Source of the DNA: Fasciola hepatica
Taxonomy: Eukaryota > Platyhelminthes > Trematoda > Plagiorchiida > Fasciolidae
Direction of reading: 5' to 3'
DNA length: 64,000 bases
Assembly: GCA_948099385.1 (NCBI GenBank)
Contig: CANUEZ040000210.1
Location: 1,061,501 to 1,125,500 of the forward strand
Below, in pieces: positions 1 through 11,240 of the stretch. Under the pieces are notes generated by a model, which did no database searches, was not told the origin of the DNA, and saw nothing but the letters and a program-made list of their open reading frames with translations. Position 1 is the first letter of the stretch. Each line of letters begins with the position of its first letter. The position numbers and the translations under genes are program-made.

Positions 1-1066
1 GTAAAGGTGAACGTTTGATGCGGCATCCACGGTTCACGACTGCCTGTGGGGCACATGTGATTCAGTAATATCTATAATTACTGGTCTAGAGGTGGCGATT
101 AGAAAACGACATACTGATCCCCTTGGGGTAATAGACTGAAAACAACATCACGTAAATAGAATGTTTCCATATTCTGTTATCTGCAAGCACTGCGATAACC
201 ATCGTTCTTTGTGACTAACTCTATGAACTCGGCGACCGAAAACCGAGAAACGTGTGTGGGTGGCTATGGGACACTTAGTCGAGTGCGTTCATTCAGCCAT
301 GTGTATGCCGACCATCTTGCGTAGATCACACGACAAGTAAGAAATGATCACCACATCTTTTTCAAAACGTGTCAGTGCACCATCATATAAATTTTATGTC
401 TGCATGAACACGGTATAGGATGGGGTATAGCGAAGACCAACTCTGTAACAAAAAACAGTGTAGATTTGTATCGGAAAACCGTAAACTGCTTCTCTTCAGA
501 CCTGGAGAACGATTAGTCTGTATTCTTGGAGACCTACACGGACTGGTCGCCCGTTTTGCTGTTTACTACGTTCTGTTTCCACCAGCGATCATTCTCTCCT
601 GCTACTGAGAGTAAAGATTTATTCGTTACCTACCTACGAAACCTGAGTAGAGCCAAAGCAGATCAAATTCTCAACTGAGAATGTCCCTGCTCGATAGATC
701 TCTCACAACTGTTGTTTCACGATCTTATTCCATTTATTTGTCATTCCGTAGTGTTAGTCTCTTACCAGCACCCTGAAGACAACCTTTCATCGCTGACGCA
801 CTGTGGAAACCGTTTTTGTGTCCCATTGCAGATTAGACTTATTTCATCAAAAGTTTATATTTAGGCTGAAGGAGTGCATCACAAGTCCCATGATAGTACT
901 GGCGTAAACTATTAATCGGATTTGTTGGACGGTGTGAACCAAGTGGTGTATTTCGTCACGTTCCTTTTGGGCGTGATGAGAAACGCCTTGCGATGCACGA
1001 TGTGAAAGATTAACACATAGTAAATATTCTTTTTATTATTTGATGTACAACAATGCATGACAATTC
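1..1066. other. Unassigned AT-rich sequence, probably intron
   Basis: I see no gene here. Open frames are short (the longest is 62 codons) and do not resemble any protein I know. Because the first recognised G-alpha exon lies downstream and its 5' exons are missing, this is most simply the interior of a long intron or upstream intergenic DNA. Confidence 0.5.
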
Positions 1067-1068
1067 AG

Positions 1069-1176
1069 TAAGGGGGCCCTGGCCAATGGAAGGCTACCTG
1101 ATGGGGAATTGGCCGGTGGTGGCGGATCGGTAGTGACAAAGTCCACGATGATAACCGTTTGATCACCGCCATATTA
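1069..1176 (-). repeat. SINE-like tRNA-derived repeat, diverged copy
   Basis: On the minus strand this reads as a tRNA-like 5' part (a 'ggcggtgatcaaacggtta' run) followed by a family-specific tail with 'ccggcca' and 'ggccaggg' blocks. The same arrangement recurs near 14.03, 23.93 and 29.60 kb. The B-box is eroded in this copy. Membership is judged from shared order of blocks, not from an alignment. Confidence 0.5.
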
Positions 1177-4100
1177 TTCCATCATGTCAGTTTTACATTG
1201 CGAATTAAAACTAAGTGATAAAAGAAAGTAGGTCGGTCCATGAGTTATTCATTGGAGCAAAAAATAGACTTTTTAAAAATAGTAGTTTATATGCGTTTAC
1301 GTGGGATGATAGACTGATATCTTGAAGAACGTCTGTGGTGGAAAGCAGTGAAGTTGTGACCACGACCACGTGTTAACTGTCCGCGATTGGTAAAAGGGTC
1401 AGATAAATGACCTCCGGAAGGTGGCGGCCTACCATCTGTACTTACCGTATGGGGCAACGCTTTCCTCGTTGCACAATTGATCTCATTACAAATACTAACG
1501 GCTTTACATTTCCCAGAGTGAAAAACAAAGTAAATGGTATATGACAGAATGACATCCAATGGGGCACTTGAGTGACGATGATAAAGCTGGCCGGGTCATA
1601 ATTTTTATCTCGGGATGTTTTATGCAATAAGAGTCTTCAAACACAGAAGCCGAGCATTAGATTGTGCGATATATTCCGGAGTATTTCGCTGCATCTTTAC
1701 TATCGTGTACTGCAGTCGAAGCGATCGTTTTTTGAGTCTATAAAATGTCTTCCCAGCTGGTAACGTGTGCTTACGTGATGGATGTGACCCTAGTATAGTC
1801 CGAGATACTTTCGCAGAAAAAAGTTGGATAAATAAACGAATTAACAGAAGATGAAATGAGAGCAAATTCAGATAGCATCCTTTGTGGCAACCCGTCTGGA
1901 CCACTCGCTTGATCACATTTCATCTTCATTAGCATCCCATGTACATAGAAGGAATATATCACCTGTGTGCTCTTCGTTTAAGATTAGCGTGGAGCCTAGA
2001 TCCATTGACCATCATCAAATATCCGTCAAGCCCGCTAGTTTGCATCACTGTTACCTAATTTTCACGAACATTGTAGTCTGACTATTATTTTCTTTGTGGT
2101 ATCTACGTTATTTTGACTACTAACAAGCTTCTCAGTAGTAAACTGCGAAATTCGACCTCCCCAGTTTCTTTGTCCACACTACATCGGCACTCAGGCGGCT
2201 TTCTTAACTGGCATTAGAGTTGTTTGTTCACCTTATTCCCCGCCCACTTTCTGTTTCAGGCCTTTTTACACTTTTTCTGTCACCCAACCTTATGTCCCCC
2301 TTCGCCACCCTACACATATCTGCTTGTTTTTTCATGGCTTGTGCTTGCCTGTTTCACGAATATCGCAGAATTTAATAGTGAATATGCGGTTTGTACGCAA
2401 AGTACGACCTGTTCTCTGGGAGTGGATTTACCTCAGGAGGTTTGAATTTCCATTCTTGCTACGAAAGTGGTAGCATAAGTTAGAATGTGAAGTTTTCAAA
2501 TAGCACGGGAGGCAAATTACGTTGTATTATCCGTTTGAGAAGACGACGAACGACACGGGAATTTGCAGATCATACCTTCAAAAGTGTTTTGTTTAATCGC
2601 CGAGTGATCGCATAAAGCTACCGATATAAATGGTATATAAACCACTATTGGCTCGCTTATCGTGGTTAAACTGGTCATGTTGGTCAATTCCGCAGCGCCT
2701 TGTGTGGAACGCCCGAGTTGAATCGCAATTTATGTAGAATTTGCTCAGCGACATGCCGTCCATTAACACAGTATCTATCACCAACGTGTTTGCAGTTGAA
2801 TACCGTAAACTCACTTCAGTCTCATGAACGTGAGAGAATTCAGTGAATCAGGTGCAGTTGGAACAACCGTTACCAGTTCATGGACTGCGGCGATTCTCTG
2901 ATTGCTACTTCTCATCAGCAATCGTGCTCGGTAATCGAAACAAATACAATATGAAAAAGTAGAGAGTGAACTATAAATAACGGCATCAGTTCAGTTAGTA
3001 ATTTGTGTGAATACAAAAGCCTCACTTGTCACGATGCGCAGTCATACCTTCTTGCATTAAGCACTGATTGGATGGATCTCGTTGACCCTATTGTGAAAGT
3101 CCGACGGGCTATAAATGGCCAAGCTCACTGGTTCGGCTTTTAAAACCTTTCATGTTGTGGTCTGGCAGCTTAATAGCGCTTACTCTATCAAGGTTGATAG
3201 TGGTATATGAATCGTTAAGAAGCTCGACTCACCAACCGGAATTCGGGTTTAACTTGTTTATTGTATTTTATCTAATTGTCAGACTGTGATAAAACTAATA
3301 TCCGCATATCAACTTCCGTGCATTAATTTCATCCACACTATCAATTAGGGATGATAATCGCATAGTTAGTTATTGTGGCATGCACGGTAGCTGCCAAAAT
3401 CGTGTGCATGATCATCGGCGGTTAGTTCAACCTTGGACATAATTCATGTGACCTGGTGATTGAGGATGTCACCGATAGTTACGGCTATGTATCAGTTCAA
3501 GTAACTTTGGAGAATGTTGAATATGTTGATAAATTCAATTTGACTTCATTTCACAAAACTAAAAGGAATTGTGATAAAGCTGTGATAAAATCACGCAGTT
3601 CTAATGGATCGTGTGGTCGGTCAGATTTCTAATTGATAACATCAGTCCATTTTTTAAAAACTTCCACCACGTCGGTAAAAGTACGGGATATCGATTACCT
3701 TTAGTAATAATGCCACAGATCGTGAATTAAAAAAATCGTCAAACAAGCCGCCGTTCACACTCATTCATCTTAATATAAACGTGGCGGGAATTGGTATTCA
3801 TACCTATGCAACGGACAGCAGCATCGTTAGATCAGTCAGAAGCAGAGTTGTTCCAGTAGTGAAATGATTGGGAAGCATGACCGGTAGATCATGTGGGAGA
3901 CAATTCGTTCGCAGTTTGTTGTCAGTTTTGATCACTTAATGTATTAGAAACTTCACTGAAACAACCAGTTAGCTCATCAGTACCTATTCACGGAATTTGA
4001 GCTATGCCTTAGCGGTTCACACAGTTTCCAGCTATATGTTTTTCGTAAACTCAGACTGTCATCCAAACAGAGATAAGAGCCGAACCAACTGAATTATCTT

Positions 4101-4600
4101 GTGATTGTCTTGAAATACACCCGTTTATCGTCCGCTAATCGTGGCCGCTCTGATTGCTTTAGGATGTTTGAGGATACCGTCATCCTCAGGCGGATGTGAT
4201 CTAATCCTACGATCAATACGAATGGACCTCATTGCTATTTGAAAATGTTCCGCCGCAGCTATCACTCTCTCATGTCAATCCGTATCGGTACTTCTCGAAA
4301 ACGACGGACCCCCACGGACTTCTATTATTTCTGTGTTTCTGTGCAGTCTCTATCCGGCCATAGTTTTTCATCTCCTAGCTACAGTCAACTCTGCACGTAT
4401 TGTCTTAAAGAAGTAAACGAACTATCGTTTAGTTTATCCATCATAATAGCCATACGTGTTCACACAACACTACTCTACGGGCTCATCCGTGATAAAGGTT
4501 AACCGGAATGTTTTCATTTCTGTCGTAAGTTTTCGAGCTTTTATCCATTAGAACACTCGTTAGCGAACAGGCCTGTTTTCGAAGCTTCACAACTGACTGG
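1177..4600. other. Unassigned sequence, probably intron
   Basis: No coding region, RNA gene or clear repeat is supported here. The short open frames at 1287-1559, 1620-1916, 2224-2445 and 4239-4502 overlap frames on the other strand, have no recognisable motifs and look like chance frames. I looked for upstream G-alpha exons (P-loop GAGESGKS type) and did not find one. Confidence 0.45.
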
Positions 4601-5835
4601 GAATGGTAGAAAGACGTTGTGGCGCAGGTGATGAGTGACTCATGTCACAAAGGCAGTAGCAGCTGCCCACAGATTTTGACCGGCCCTGGTCGCACATGGC
4701 CCACCATCCCGGTACTGAACTTTATCACGGCTGAGCCTGCACCCTACATTATGAAGATGCAACATTAGAGTTCAAAAGAAACTCTTCGGTTTGTTGTGAA
4801 CCTGCTCCACAGGACTTGCGCGCCCCCTCTACTCAGCCAAGGGGAGAACTGTGAATTCTACATACTTTGACCACCATAGGCTGTCATGCACATCCAGCAC
4901 GAGAAATGGTATTCGCCAGGGCTGTCTTCCATTTCCCTTCCTCTTTAATGCTTTGGTTAAAATAGTTCATGGGTATAGCCCTATCCTCGTGTGCGAATAG
5001 CGGCAGTAAACTCTCTGGCTTAGAATGCGAGGATGATATTGTTCTTCTGAGTGAAGATTAAGATAAGTTGCGAGTTTTTCTAGATGATCTGAACAACAGT
5101 GTAGCAATGTTTGGGAGGCGTTTTGCATCTCCGAAGTGTAAAACGCTGCTTCAGAATTGAGTCATCCCTACATCTAAACCTTGTTCTAGCGGGGGAAGTC
5201 CCAGCTGAAGTAGATAAGCTTTGTTCCCTAGACAGTAACATCTTAGGTGGTTGGATATCGGGTAAATTGTCTTCGCGTATATAGAAGGCGCGTTTGGTTT
5301 TTGTCAAACTCAGTCATCTGTGGCACCGGTCTGACATCCGGCTGTCTATCAAGGGTCAAGTGCATACTGCGGCAGTTAGGTCTGTTTTTTATAGGGCTCA
5401 AAAACGTGGTCGTTTAGGGCAAAAGAGAGGTGTAGAATATCGGTGTTACCCCATTGATGTCACCATAGTAATACTCGAATATGGTGGGAACACCGTATCT
5501 GTTTCCTACTGAGGTTAGGCGTATGGTATTGGGAACTAGTGGCCACTTACTGGAACAAGTACTGAATCATAAAAGGTCAAGGTGACTGGGACGTGTTACG
5601 CATGTCAACCGACAGACTTCCTCGGCGTACGCTATTGTCCGAGGCATGTAGTGACTGGAAAGTAGGTCGAGGTGGTCAGCCATGATACGACATGGAAAAA
5701 AGAATAAAAACCTTGCTCCGTGGAATTAGTAGAGTAGGGCGTGTGAGAATTCCGGGCTCGGGTCCACGAGACCCCGTCACCAGATGGTTGGAGACATTTA
5801 GTGATAAGGCTAGGTGACGCGGCTAGTGGTGTAAT
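4600..5835 (+). mobile_element. RTE-like non-LTR retrotransposon, 5'-truncated decayed copy
   Basis: Read on the + strand, about 4897-4953 gives a degenerate reverse-transcriptase block 4 (RNGIRQGCLPFPFLFN), the RQGCPLSPFLFN-type motif of RTE/CR1 enzymes. After it come thumb-like text 'LSHLWHRSDIRLSIKGQV' (about 5303-5358), 'LRMSTDRLPRRTLLSEA' (about 5598-5648) and the family's C-terminal 'GSGPRDPVTRWLETFSD' (about 5758-5808). Frames change several times and stops are frequent, so this is a pseudogene fragment. It belongs to the same family as the minus-strand copies at 11.25-13.0 and 15.43-17.0 kb, but is in the opposite orientation. The 3' end is placed where similarity ends; the 5' end is uncertain. 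Confidence 0.75.
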
Positions 5836-6173
5836 TGCATTCGGACCCCTTCTTTGTCTTCGTAATTTCCCTTTACTACTTTTTGGGATTGTTTTTCACC
5901 TCATGGTTTCATTAATTTTCCCCTTTCCTCGACTGTATTAGAAGATAGCAACCGAAACCAGAGCACAGAAGTGCGAGGTTAATGGTTGAACAGATTGAAA
6001 ATAAGGTCTAGGGAATTGGATCCAACGCTCGTAGCCCAGGTGGATCTTTTGATATTTTGCCTGCTGACAAGCATAAACGTAGTCCAGTACGGGATGTAGT
6101 TTAAATTGGCTTAGATAAGTCTCCAAAATTTTTTTCACGACCTGAAAAACACTGTACAGGGTGGAACCAGTTG
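5836..6173. other. Unassigned spacer
   Basis: Between the RTE-like fragment and the inverted-repeat element. No gene or repeat recognised. Confidence 0.4.
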
Positions 6174-6300
6174 ATGGTACCACTGTGTCCCCAAACCCAT
6201 GTGCCTTCTACCCATGGGCACGGAAAATCTGGGCCCGCTGATCAAAGGGTTGGTTGGGAAAAATCTCACCCACACACGCACAGCTCACTCAAGACCAAGG
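6174..6300 (+). repeat. Left terminal inverted repeat of the 871-bp element
   Basis: Inverted partner of about 6910-7044. The outermost 37 or so bases match with only one or two differences. The arm contains a CA-rich run (about 6268-6283) that pairs with the TG-rich run near 6918-6932 in the other arm. Confidence 0.75.
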
Positions 6301-6909
6301 TCTACTTGCGGAAGCCAAAAAGAGGAAATACAAAATATACCGGAGGCCGCACATAAGAGTCCAAGCGAATTGCCTGAAAAGGATTTTACTATGCAAGCAG
6401 GCTGATGGAGGTCATTTCGAGTACTATATAAGGAGCAAGAATTAAGATGGTCTCATTATTCCTTATCGTCATTTTCTTTACCTATTTTGCTACGCACATA
6501 TAAATAAAATTTCTCTCTCCAACGTCCGCTCACATCTTCACATATTGGCTAATTCGGGATGCATTTGGGTTGCATAACAAGAATAGCTTGGAAAAATGAC
6601 ATTTACCTATTCTTAAGTGTCTTGATCATGAAAGAAACGGATAAGAATCCAATCCAATGCAAGTTTATCGATCGTGCAAACCAATTATGATGAGTGAGTC
6701 AGATCGGGCTACTTTCATTTCACCATGTCGAGCCGACTAAATTCAACTAGGTGTCTCGTAACAGAGCTCGAGGGTTAGTCACATTCGACATTAGCTTCGT
6801 TGGAAAATAACTCGGAGTTGGATTTCTGTGACCCACCCGGAAGCCGAATGAATCTGAGCGACATTCCCATAAAGTGGTTAGGTCATTTTCGCAACTTTTC
6901 CTAAGGATA

Positions 6910-7044
6910 AAGTGACCTGTGTGTGTGTGTGGAGGGGAGTGATTTTCCCTAATCAACCATTTGATCAACGGGCCGAGATTCTCTGTGCCCATGGATCGAT
7001 TTGTGGGTAGAAGGTACATGGGTTTGGGGACACAGTGGTACCAT
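6910..7044 (-). repeat. Right terminal inverted repeat of the 871-bp element
   Basis: Reverse complement of the left arm with small indels; ends in 'cagtggtaccat'. It includes a (TG)n run. Confidence 0.75.
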
Positions 7045-7580
7045 TAACCGTTACCGTAGTACATTCTTAAAAGAACGAAATGATCGAACAACTGCGCTCC
7101 CATGGATTTTCAATGGTTACTTCAGTGTGGACACCCCAATAATAATGTAGCCACTTCACAACTTATGAGCGGGTGAAGTTCCGAACGGTCATTCGTAAGT
7201 TGTTATTCAACATCATTTAACGTAGCACTATGCTGTATTAAAATTAGCATCCATAAGTAAGCATAATATTAACTTAATACATATTTGATGCAAGTTTGCA
7301 CGTTTCTTAAGGCGGTAAAAACCACCCGTGACTTTCATCAGCATCACTTTCTGGGAGACCCAAGAAGAAAGAACTGGTAGGCTATGGACGGCCCCTGTTA
7401 TGATCCTGCACAGCGTTGGTAGTGGGCATAGTTCGTACTATCGGGAGTGGCTCACATAACAGTTTGATGTTCCGGTTGAGAAATAGAAGCCTGGGTAGGC
7501 AAACTGAACTTGTGGTCCTCTTCGTTCGTATGTCTGAAAGTTCGTAAATAGCGGAGTGTCTTTACTTAATTTTGAAGCAG
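7045..7580. other. Unassigned intron-like sequence
   Basis: No open frame of note and no repeat recognised between the inverted-repeat element and the small RTE-like fragment. Confidence 0.4.
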
Positions 7581-7584
7581 ATCA

Positions 7585-7800
7585 GATCGTTCATTCAATT
7601 GCTTATGTCTCTAGACAGAAATCCTCAGCGCACATGGTTTTCCGAAGCACTTAGCGGTTGGAAGATGAGTATCGGTGGCCAGTCCATGACAGGGAAGAAA
7701 GGTATGAAAAACCTGACCGTGGGACTTGGCCTGGGTGGAGTCCAGGGGATCCACCCACTGTGTAGTCAGACATCGAAGGATATGGCTATATGTGGCACCC
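7585..7800 (+). mobile_element. RTE-like 3'-end fragment
   Basis: One open frame reads 'MSLDRNPQRTWFSEALSGW', then 'GGQSMTGKKGMKNLTVGLG' and 'GGVQGIHPL'. This matches the C-terminal end of the RTE-like elements in this window (compare 'GQPMRRNEGMKNSASGLG' on the minus strand at 11.28-11.36 kb). Only about 200 bp survive. It is a 5'-truncated remnant, not a host exon. Confidence 0.65.
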
Positions 7801-8450
7801 TCTTATCGTACACTTTCTTCACCGACTTTATACTACTATCTGTAGTTCTCTTTTTACTTTTCTCGTACTCTTGTTTAAAAAATTCCTGTTGAGAAACCTA
7901 CCGAATGCATGGTGTCATTTTACCATAACGGCTTTGAATCGTCTCTGGTTGTATGGGTTCGTTTCATTTTTCCGGTGACACGTGCACTTTTGGTTTCTAG
8001 TAAACCCCATTAATTAAGGGAAACGTCGAGCTACTGTTTCTTGGAACTCAGAACGTCATCAATTTGTCATACTGAATCATATGAAGTTTCGGAAGGAGAA
8101 TTTTGGTTGCTTCTGACTATCAGTGGAAGTCTGGGCATATATAAGGTGCACTTGAATATCTTGCTTCAAATCATACTTTATTGACCAATGCAACGAAATC
8201 AGTTTCCTGAGCACTCGACTTTTAAGCTGTGGAAATATTTTAGCTACAAGAGTATTCGATAATGGATTTTTCTGATAGCTGTTTTTCCACTGTTGGCCGA
8301 CGAAGGCTAGTTGTCAGTCCCTTGTTTTTTGCATTTCCTCATTGATGACGAAAATTCGTCCGGAGAAACTACTTCCGACGATTTATCACAATCGCTGATT
8401 TTCACCCTGTTTGTCGTAAGTCACAAGTCTCGGGTTTTACTACATTACAG
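7801..8450. other. Intron sequence upstream of the first recognised G-alpha exon
   Basis: No repeat recognised. It ends in a splice acceptor at 8449-8450 (tacattacag). The preceding exon of the same gene was not found in the window. Confidence 0.5.
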
Positions 8451-8579
8451 CTTCTTGGACGATTTGGACCGATTGGGCGCAAAGGATTACATGCCCACTG
8501 AACAGGACATTCTCCGAACTCGAGTCAAGACGACCGGTATTGTCGAAGTCCACTTCCAGTTCAAAAATATGAATTTCAA
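8451..8579 (+). CDS. GNAO1: G-protein alpha-o subunit, exon with switch I
   Basis: This 129-nt exon lies between 'ttacag' and donor 'gtaagt' (8580-8585). It starts with the last base of a codon and ends two bases into the next, which completes as Lys in the exon at 14626. It encodes [20 protein letters not shown] and then [17 protein letters not shown]. The RTRVKTTGI segment is switch I, with the Arg that acts in GTP hydrolysis and the Thr that binds Mg. Heterotrimeric G-alpha proteins bind GTP at the inner face of the plasma membrane and relay signals from seven-helix receptors. '[20 protein letters not shown]' is closer to Go than to Gi. The exon is split as in vertebrate GNAO1. Earlier exons (P-loop, most of the helical domain) are absent, so this gene model is partial. 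Confidence 0.93.
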
Positions 8580-10080
8580 GTAAGTAGCATTTAAATATTC
8601 GTGCTCTTGAATCGGACGCTTCACACACACACACACTTGTTGCTTGCATTGTATACAAATCAGAAGAACTCACCGTAGCATTGGGGACAACCGCCAACTT
8701 TAACACGGAAGCTAGAAAAGCTGAATCACACAAATCCCTCAGTGTAGCGGAGAATGCTGGAGCAACAAGACGACACGGATATCAAACCGATCGGGCCAGC
8801 CGATCGAGAGCCACAGACAAAAGAACAGACGACGAATATGTCAGAAGTATCCCACAACAGACAAAAAGAGGCATTCGGGCTAGCAAAGAGAACGCAACGG
8901 GATCTTTGGCAACCAAGAAGATAGCCCAGATGAAGGGCTACCGATCAAGCCGTCAATTGGAGCAATCGGACCAGCCAAACGGAAATAATGCGCAAACGAA
9001 TCAAGCTTACGGCCACAGGCTACTGGTCAGAACGCAGCCATAGGATCAATGTTGCTGCAGCGCGGTTTGGGAAAGGGGCTATATAAACGATTGTGTGTTT
9101 CATGAACTTGACTTGTTTAGCCGTCGAAATAATAGTGTCCTAACCCGTCCCGTCGTTTTCGTTACAATAGTTCGCACATGATAACAGGTCATACTGTAAC
9201 GAAGTTGTCTACCACTTATGACTGAAACTAGATAAGGCGGAATCCTCTTTGGCCAAAGAGGATAAGTTTTCTCAATTCAGTCGGTTAACGTTAGACTAAT
9301 ATATTGACGTTTAGTTGAACCACTTCCGTCAACGTTCTGGAAACAAATGAGCTAAAGTTGGTCGTGGGAAATTCAGATGGGGGAAAACTTACAGTGTTCT
9401 GGTATATCTTTTCACGACCACTACTGGGACTGGATTTTAGACTTTTGAGATGCCGATTTCAGAAACCGTCACCATCATCGGTAGTGGACGAATCTGGTTC
9501 GGTATCACACCTGATCTGTTGGAGTCTTGAGTGGCTATTTACGACAACTCTCATGGTCGTCGTTATCAGCTCTCCCAGTCTAGTGGGGTATGCATACTAC
9601 TTACTGAATAGGTGAGTCGTTCATTGCTCAAAAACAATTATGGAGCGACAACCAACATGAACGGAACGCAACAAGACGAAGCAAGGCATACGAAACACAT
9701 GATCACATCCTCCGACCAAATACAGACTGCCTACCTGCGTTGAAAATGAGTAGGGTTATTGTAATCGACTGATTTTGTCGATGTCCGAATGAATAGTTTC
9801 CAAAACAACCTAATTACTCGGCACTTCTTCTGGACTACTACACCAGTAGTGCAGTGTCTCCTGGCGAGGTATGGCTCTTCCACCATTTGGCGTGTAGTAA
9901 TAAAAGACGGATTTGATGCAAAGAAATGCGGTCTGTTGTAACCGATGTCTTGCATCGAATGGCAATGGTTCTATCTCCTGAAATAAATTGAACCCATTTT
10001 GGCCATTTTCAGTTTTTGTGATTATGAAAATTCAAACAACCAAGGGGTGACTGCAACTGGTTGGTCCGGGGAATTTTGAC
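8580..10080 (+). other. G-alpha-o intron, 5' part
   Basis: Start of a 6.0-kb intron running from 8580 to 14625. It contains a short (AC)n run near 8624-8636, a 120-codon open frame (8681-9043) with no recognisable domain that I regard as chance, and a perfect 22-bp palindrome at 9242-9263. Confidence 0.6.
9242..9263. repeat. Perfect 22-bp palindrome
   Basis: The 11 bases 9242-9252 (atcctctttgg) are exactly followed by their reverse complement (9253-9263). It lies in the intron. It could form a loop-less cruciform or be a dimeric protein site; nothing nearby says which. Confidence 0.9.
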
Positions 10081-10084
10081 AGAT

Positions 10085-10175
10085 GGCATCTCTATCACCC
10101 CAAAGGTACGACGTTCGAACCGAGTTGCCACCGCCGACCACAATTCACTGTTGCCCGTCTCTAACCACGGTTGAT
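10085..10175 (+). repeat. SINE fragment
   Basis: Contains a B-box-like 'gttcgaacc' (about 10113-10121) followed by the family tail 'gccaccgccgaccac', as in the copies at 20.4 kb (+) and 23.9 kb (-). The 5' tRNA-like part is lost. Confidence 0.5.
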
Positions 10176-10248
10176 CTATTGTAACGCTATGTGGGGTTCT
10201 CCATCATAAGCCTCAGGAATAATAAGTACATAAGCATCCCACTCGTTA

Positions 10249-10445
10249 TTCGAGGGCCCCCGCAGCTCAGTGGTTAGACCACTGATTTGGTAAACCGGGG
10301 ATAGAGACTTCATTTCTCTCAAGGGATATATTTTCTGGCCGGATTTGGGCAACCGATCATCATCGTAGACCTTAGACCTTGGCGTCCCGAGTTCCATTCC
10401 TGCCACCACCGGTTACTTCCCCATTTGGCGGCCTTTGATTGGGCG
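10249..10445 (+). repeat. tRNA-derived SINE with recognisable A- and B-boxes
   Basis: The 5' part 'gcagctcagtggttagac' (10262-10279) is a good tRNA A-box/D-arm. A B-box-like 'gagttccattcc' (10389-10400) is followed by the family tail 'tgccaccaccgg...ggcggcctttgattgg'. The boxes are about 110 bp apart, further than in a tRNA, so this copy has an internal insertion or is a longer variant. It lies in a G-alpha-o intron in the sense orientation. Confidence 0.65.
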
Positions 10446-11240
10446 CGGTCTCTTTTCAGAAACACTTTACTTTTTCGTAAAATGAGTATGTGTTTATTTA
10501 TGAAATCAGTGGTAAGCTATTACGTTTGTATCTGGGATCGTCATTGTGGCAGTAATTCCCGATGTGCAGTCTTTCCAGAGCTCTTCAATGGTGATTGGAG
10601 AGTTGCTACTAAGTGATTCAAGGACATTTCCCGATCTGTAACCGATTCGTTTAACCGGCTATTGGTCGGGTGGGTTAGGGCGTTTATCTACTTTCTCGAA
10701 GGTGGGAGGTTGGCGGTCGGTCACATTAGTGGTCGATGTCAATTTTCTGTCGCTCAACCTTTTGTCACACTTGACCGTATACGACTCTCTGCTCGTAGTT
10801 TCAAGGCCACGCTGCCGGTGCCTCTTGTGCTTTACTCACGCGCAAGCATATCATAAATCAATAATCGGGTTGATGGCAAAAAGTTGAATAGAGGGTGAAT
10901 AGCTGTAAATGTTCAATATGATCTGAGAGGTTAATACCACATCTAAGAACAAGACCCTCACAAATAAAAACAAGTACAGGAATCGTGACCTGAAGGGGAA
11001 AAACTTTTGCAACCTGAAAAGCCAAACGCACCGATCACGGAAGTTCAGCTCAGACAACTATCAACCATGCACTGCGTGCCGTGGCTTTCGTTGCTTTCTC
11101 CCACCGGAAACTTCAAAAGGAAATAATGAAAAATAAAATGGTACGAAAGGAGTAGGAAGAGAACTACAAATACTAGTATCAAGTGGATGAAGAAAGATTG
11201 TGGATACAAGAGCGCCACTGATCGCGGCATCTAACCATAC
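10446..11240. other. Intron sequence, unassigned
   Basis: Short open frames only (10425-10616, 10662-10856, 10851-11057, 11045-11230), without recognisable content. Confidence 0.4.

Larger units (their letters stand above)
6174..7044. mobile_element. 871-bp inverted-repeat (MITE-like) element
   Basis: The two ends are inverted copies of each other. The left end starts 'atggtaccactgtgtcccc' and the right end reads 'ggggacacagtggtaccat'. The inverted similarity runs inward for about 115-140 bp (6174-about 6300 against about 6910-7044) and includes 'ccatgtRccttctaccca' and 'tgatcaaaKggttg' blocks. The interior encodes no transposase that I can recognise, so this looks like a non-autonomous DNA transposon or foldback element. 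A target-site duplication is not clear because the outermost bases are themselves palindromic. It probably lies inside a G-alpha intron. Confidence 0.75.

Noticed and set aside
1..8450. 5' exons of the G-alpha-o gene (P-loop and helical domain)
   Set aside because: I looked for GAGESGKS-type and helical-domain text on the + strand and found none. They are probably upstream of the window.
8681..9043. 120-codon open frame between G-alpha-o exons
   Set aside because: It lies wholly within the intron 8580-14625, has no recognisable domain, and its composition (Arg/Thr/Gln/Asn-rich) fits AC-rich non-coding DNA. No splice signals tie it to the neighbouring exons.
10262..10400. A functional tRNA gene
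   Set aside because: A-box and B-box are about 110 bp apart and no cloverleaf with an acceptor stem forms. The B-box is followed by the dispersed family tail, so it is a SINE.
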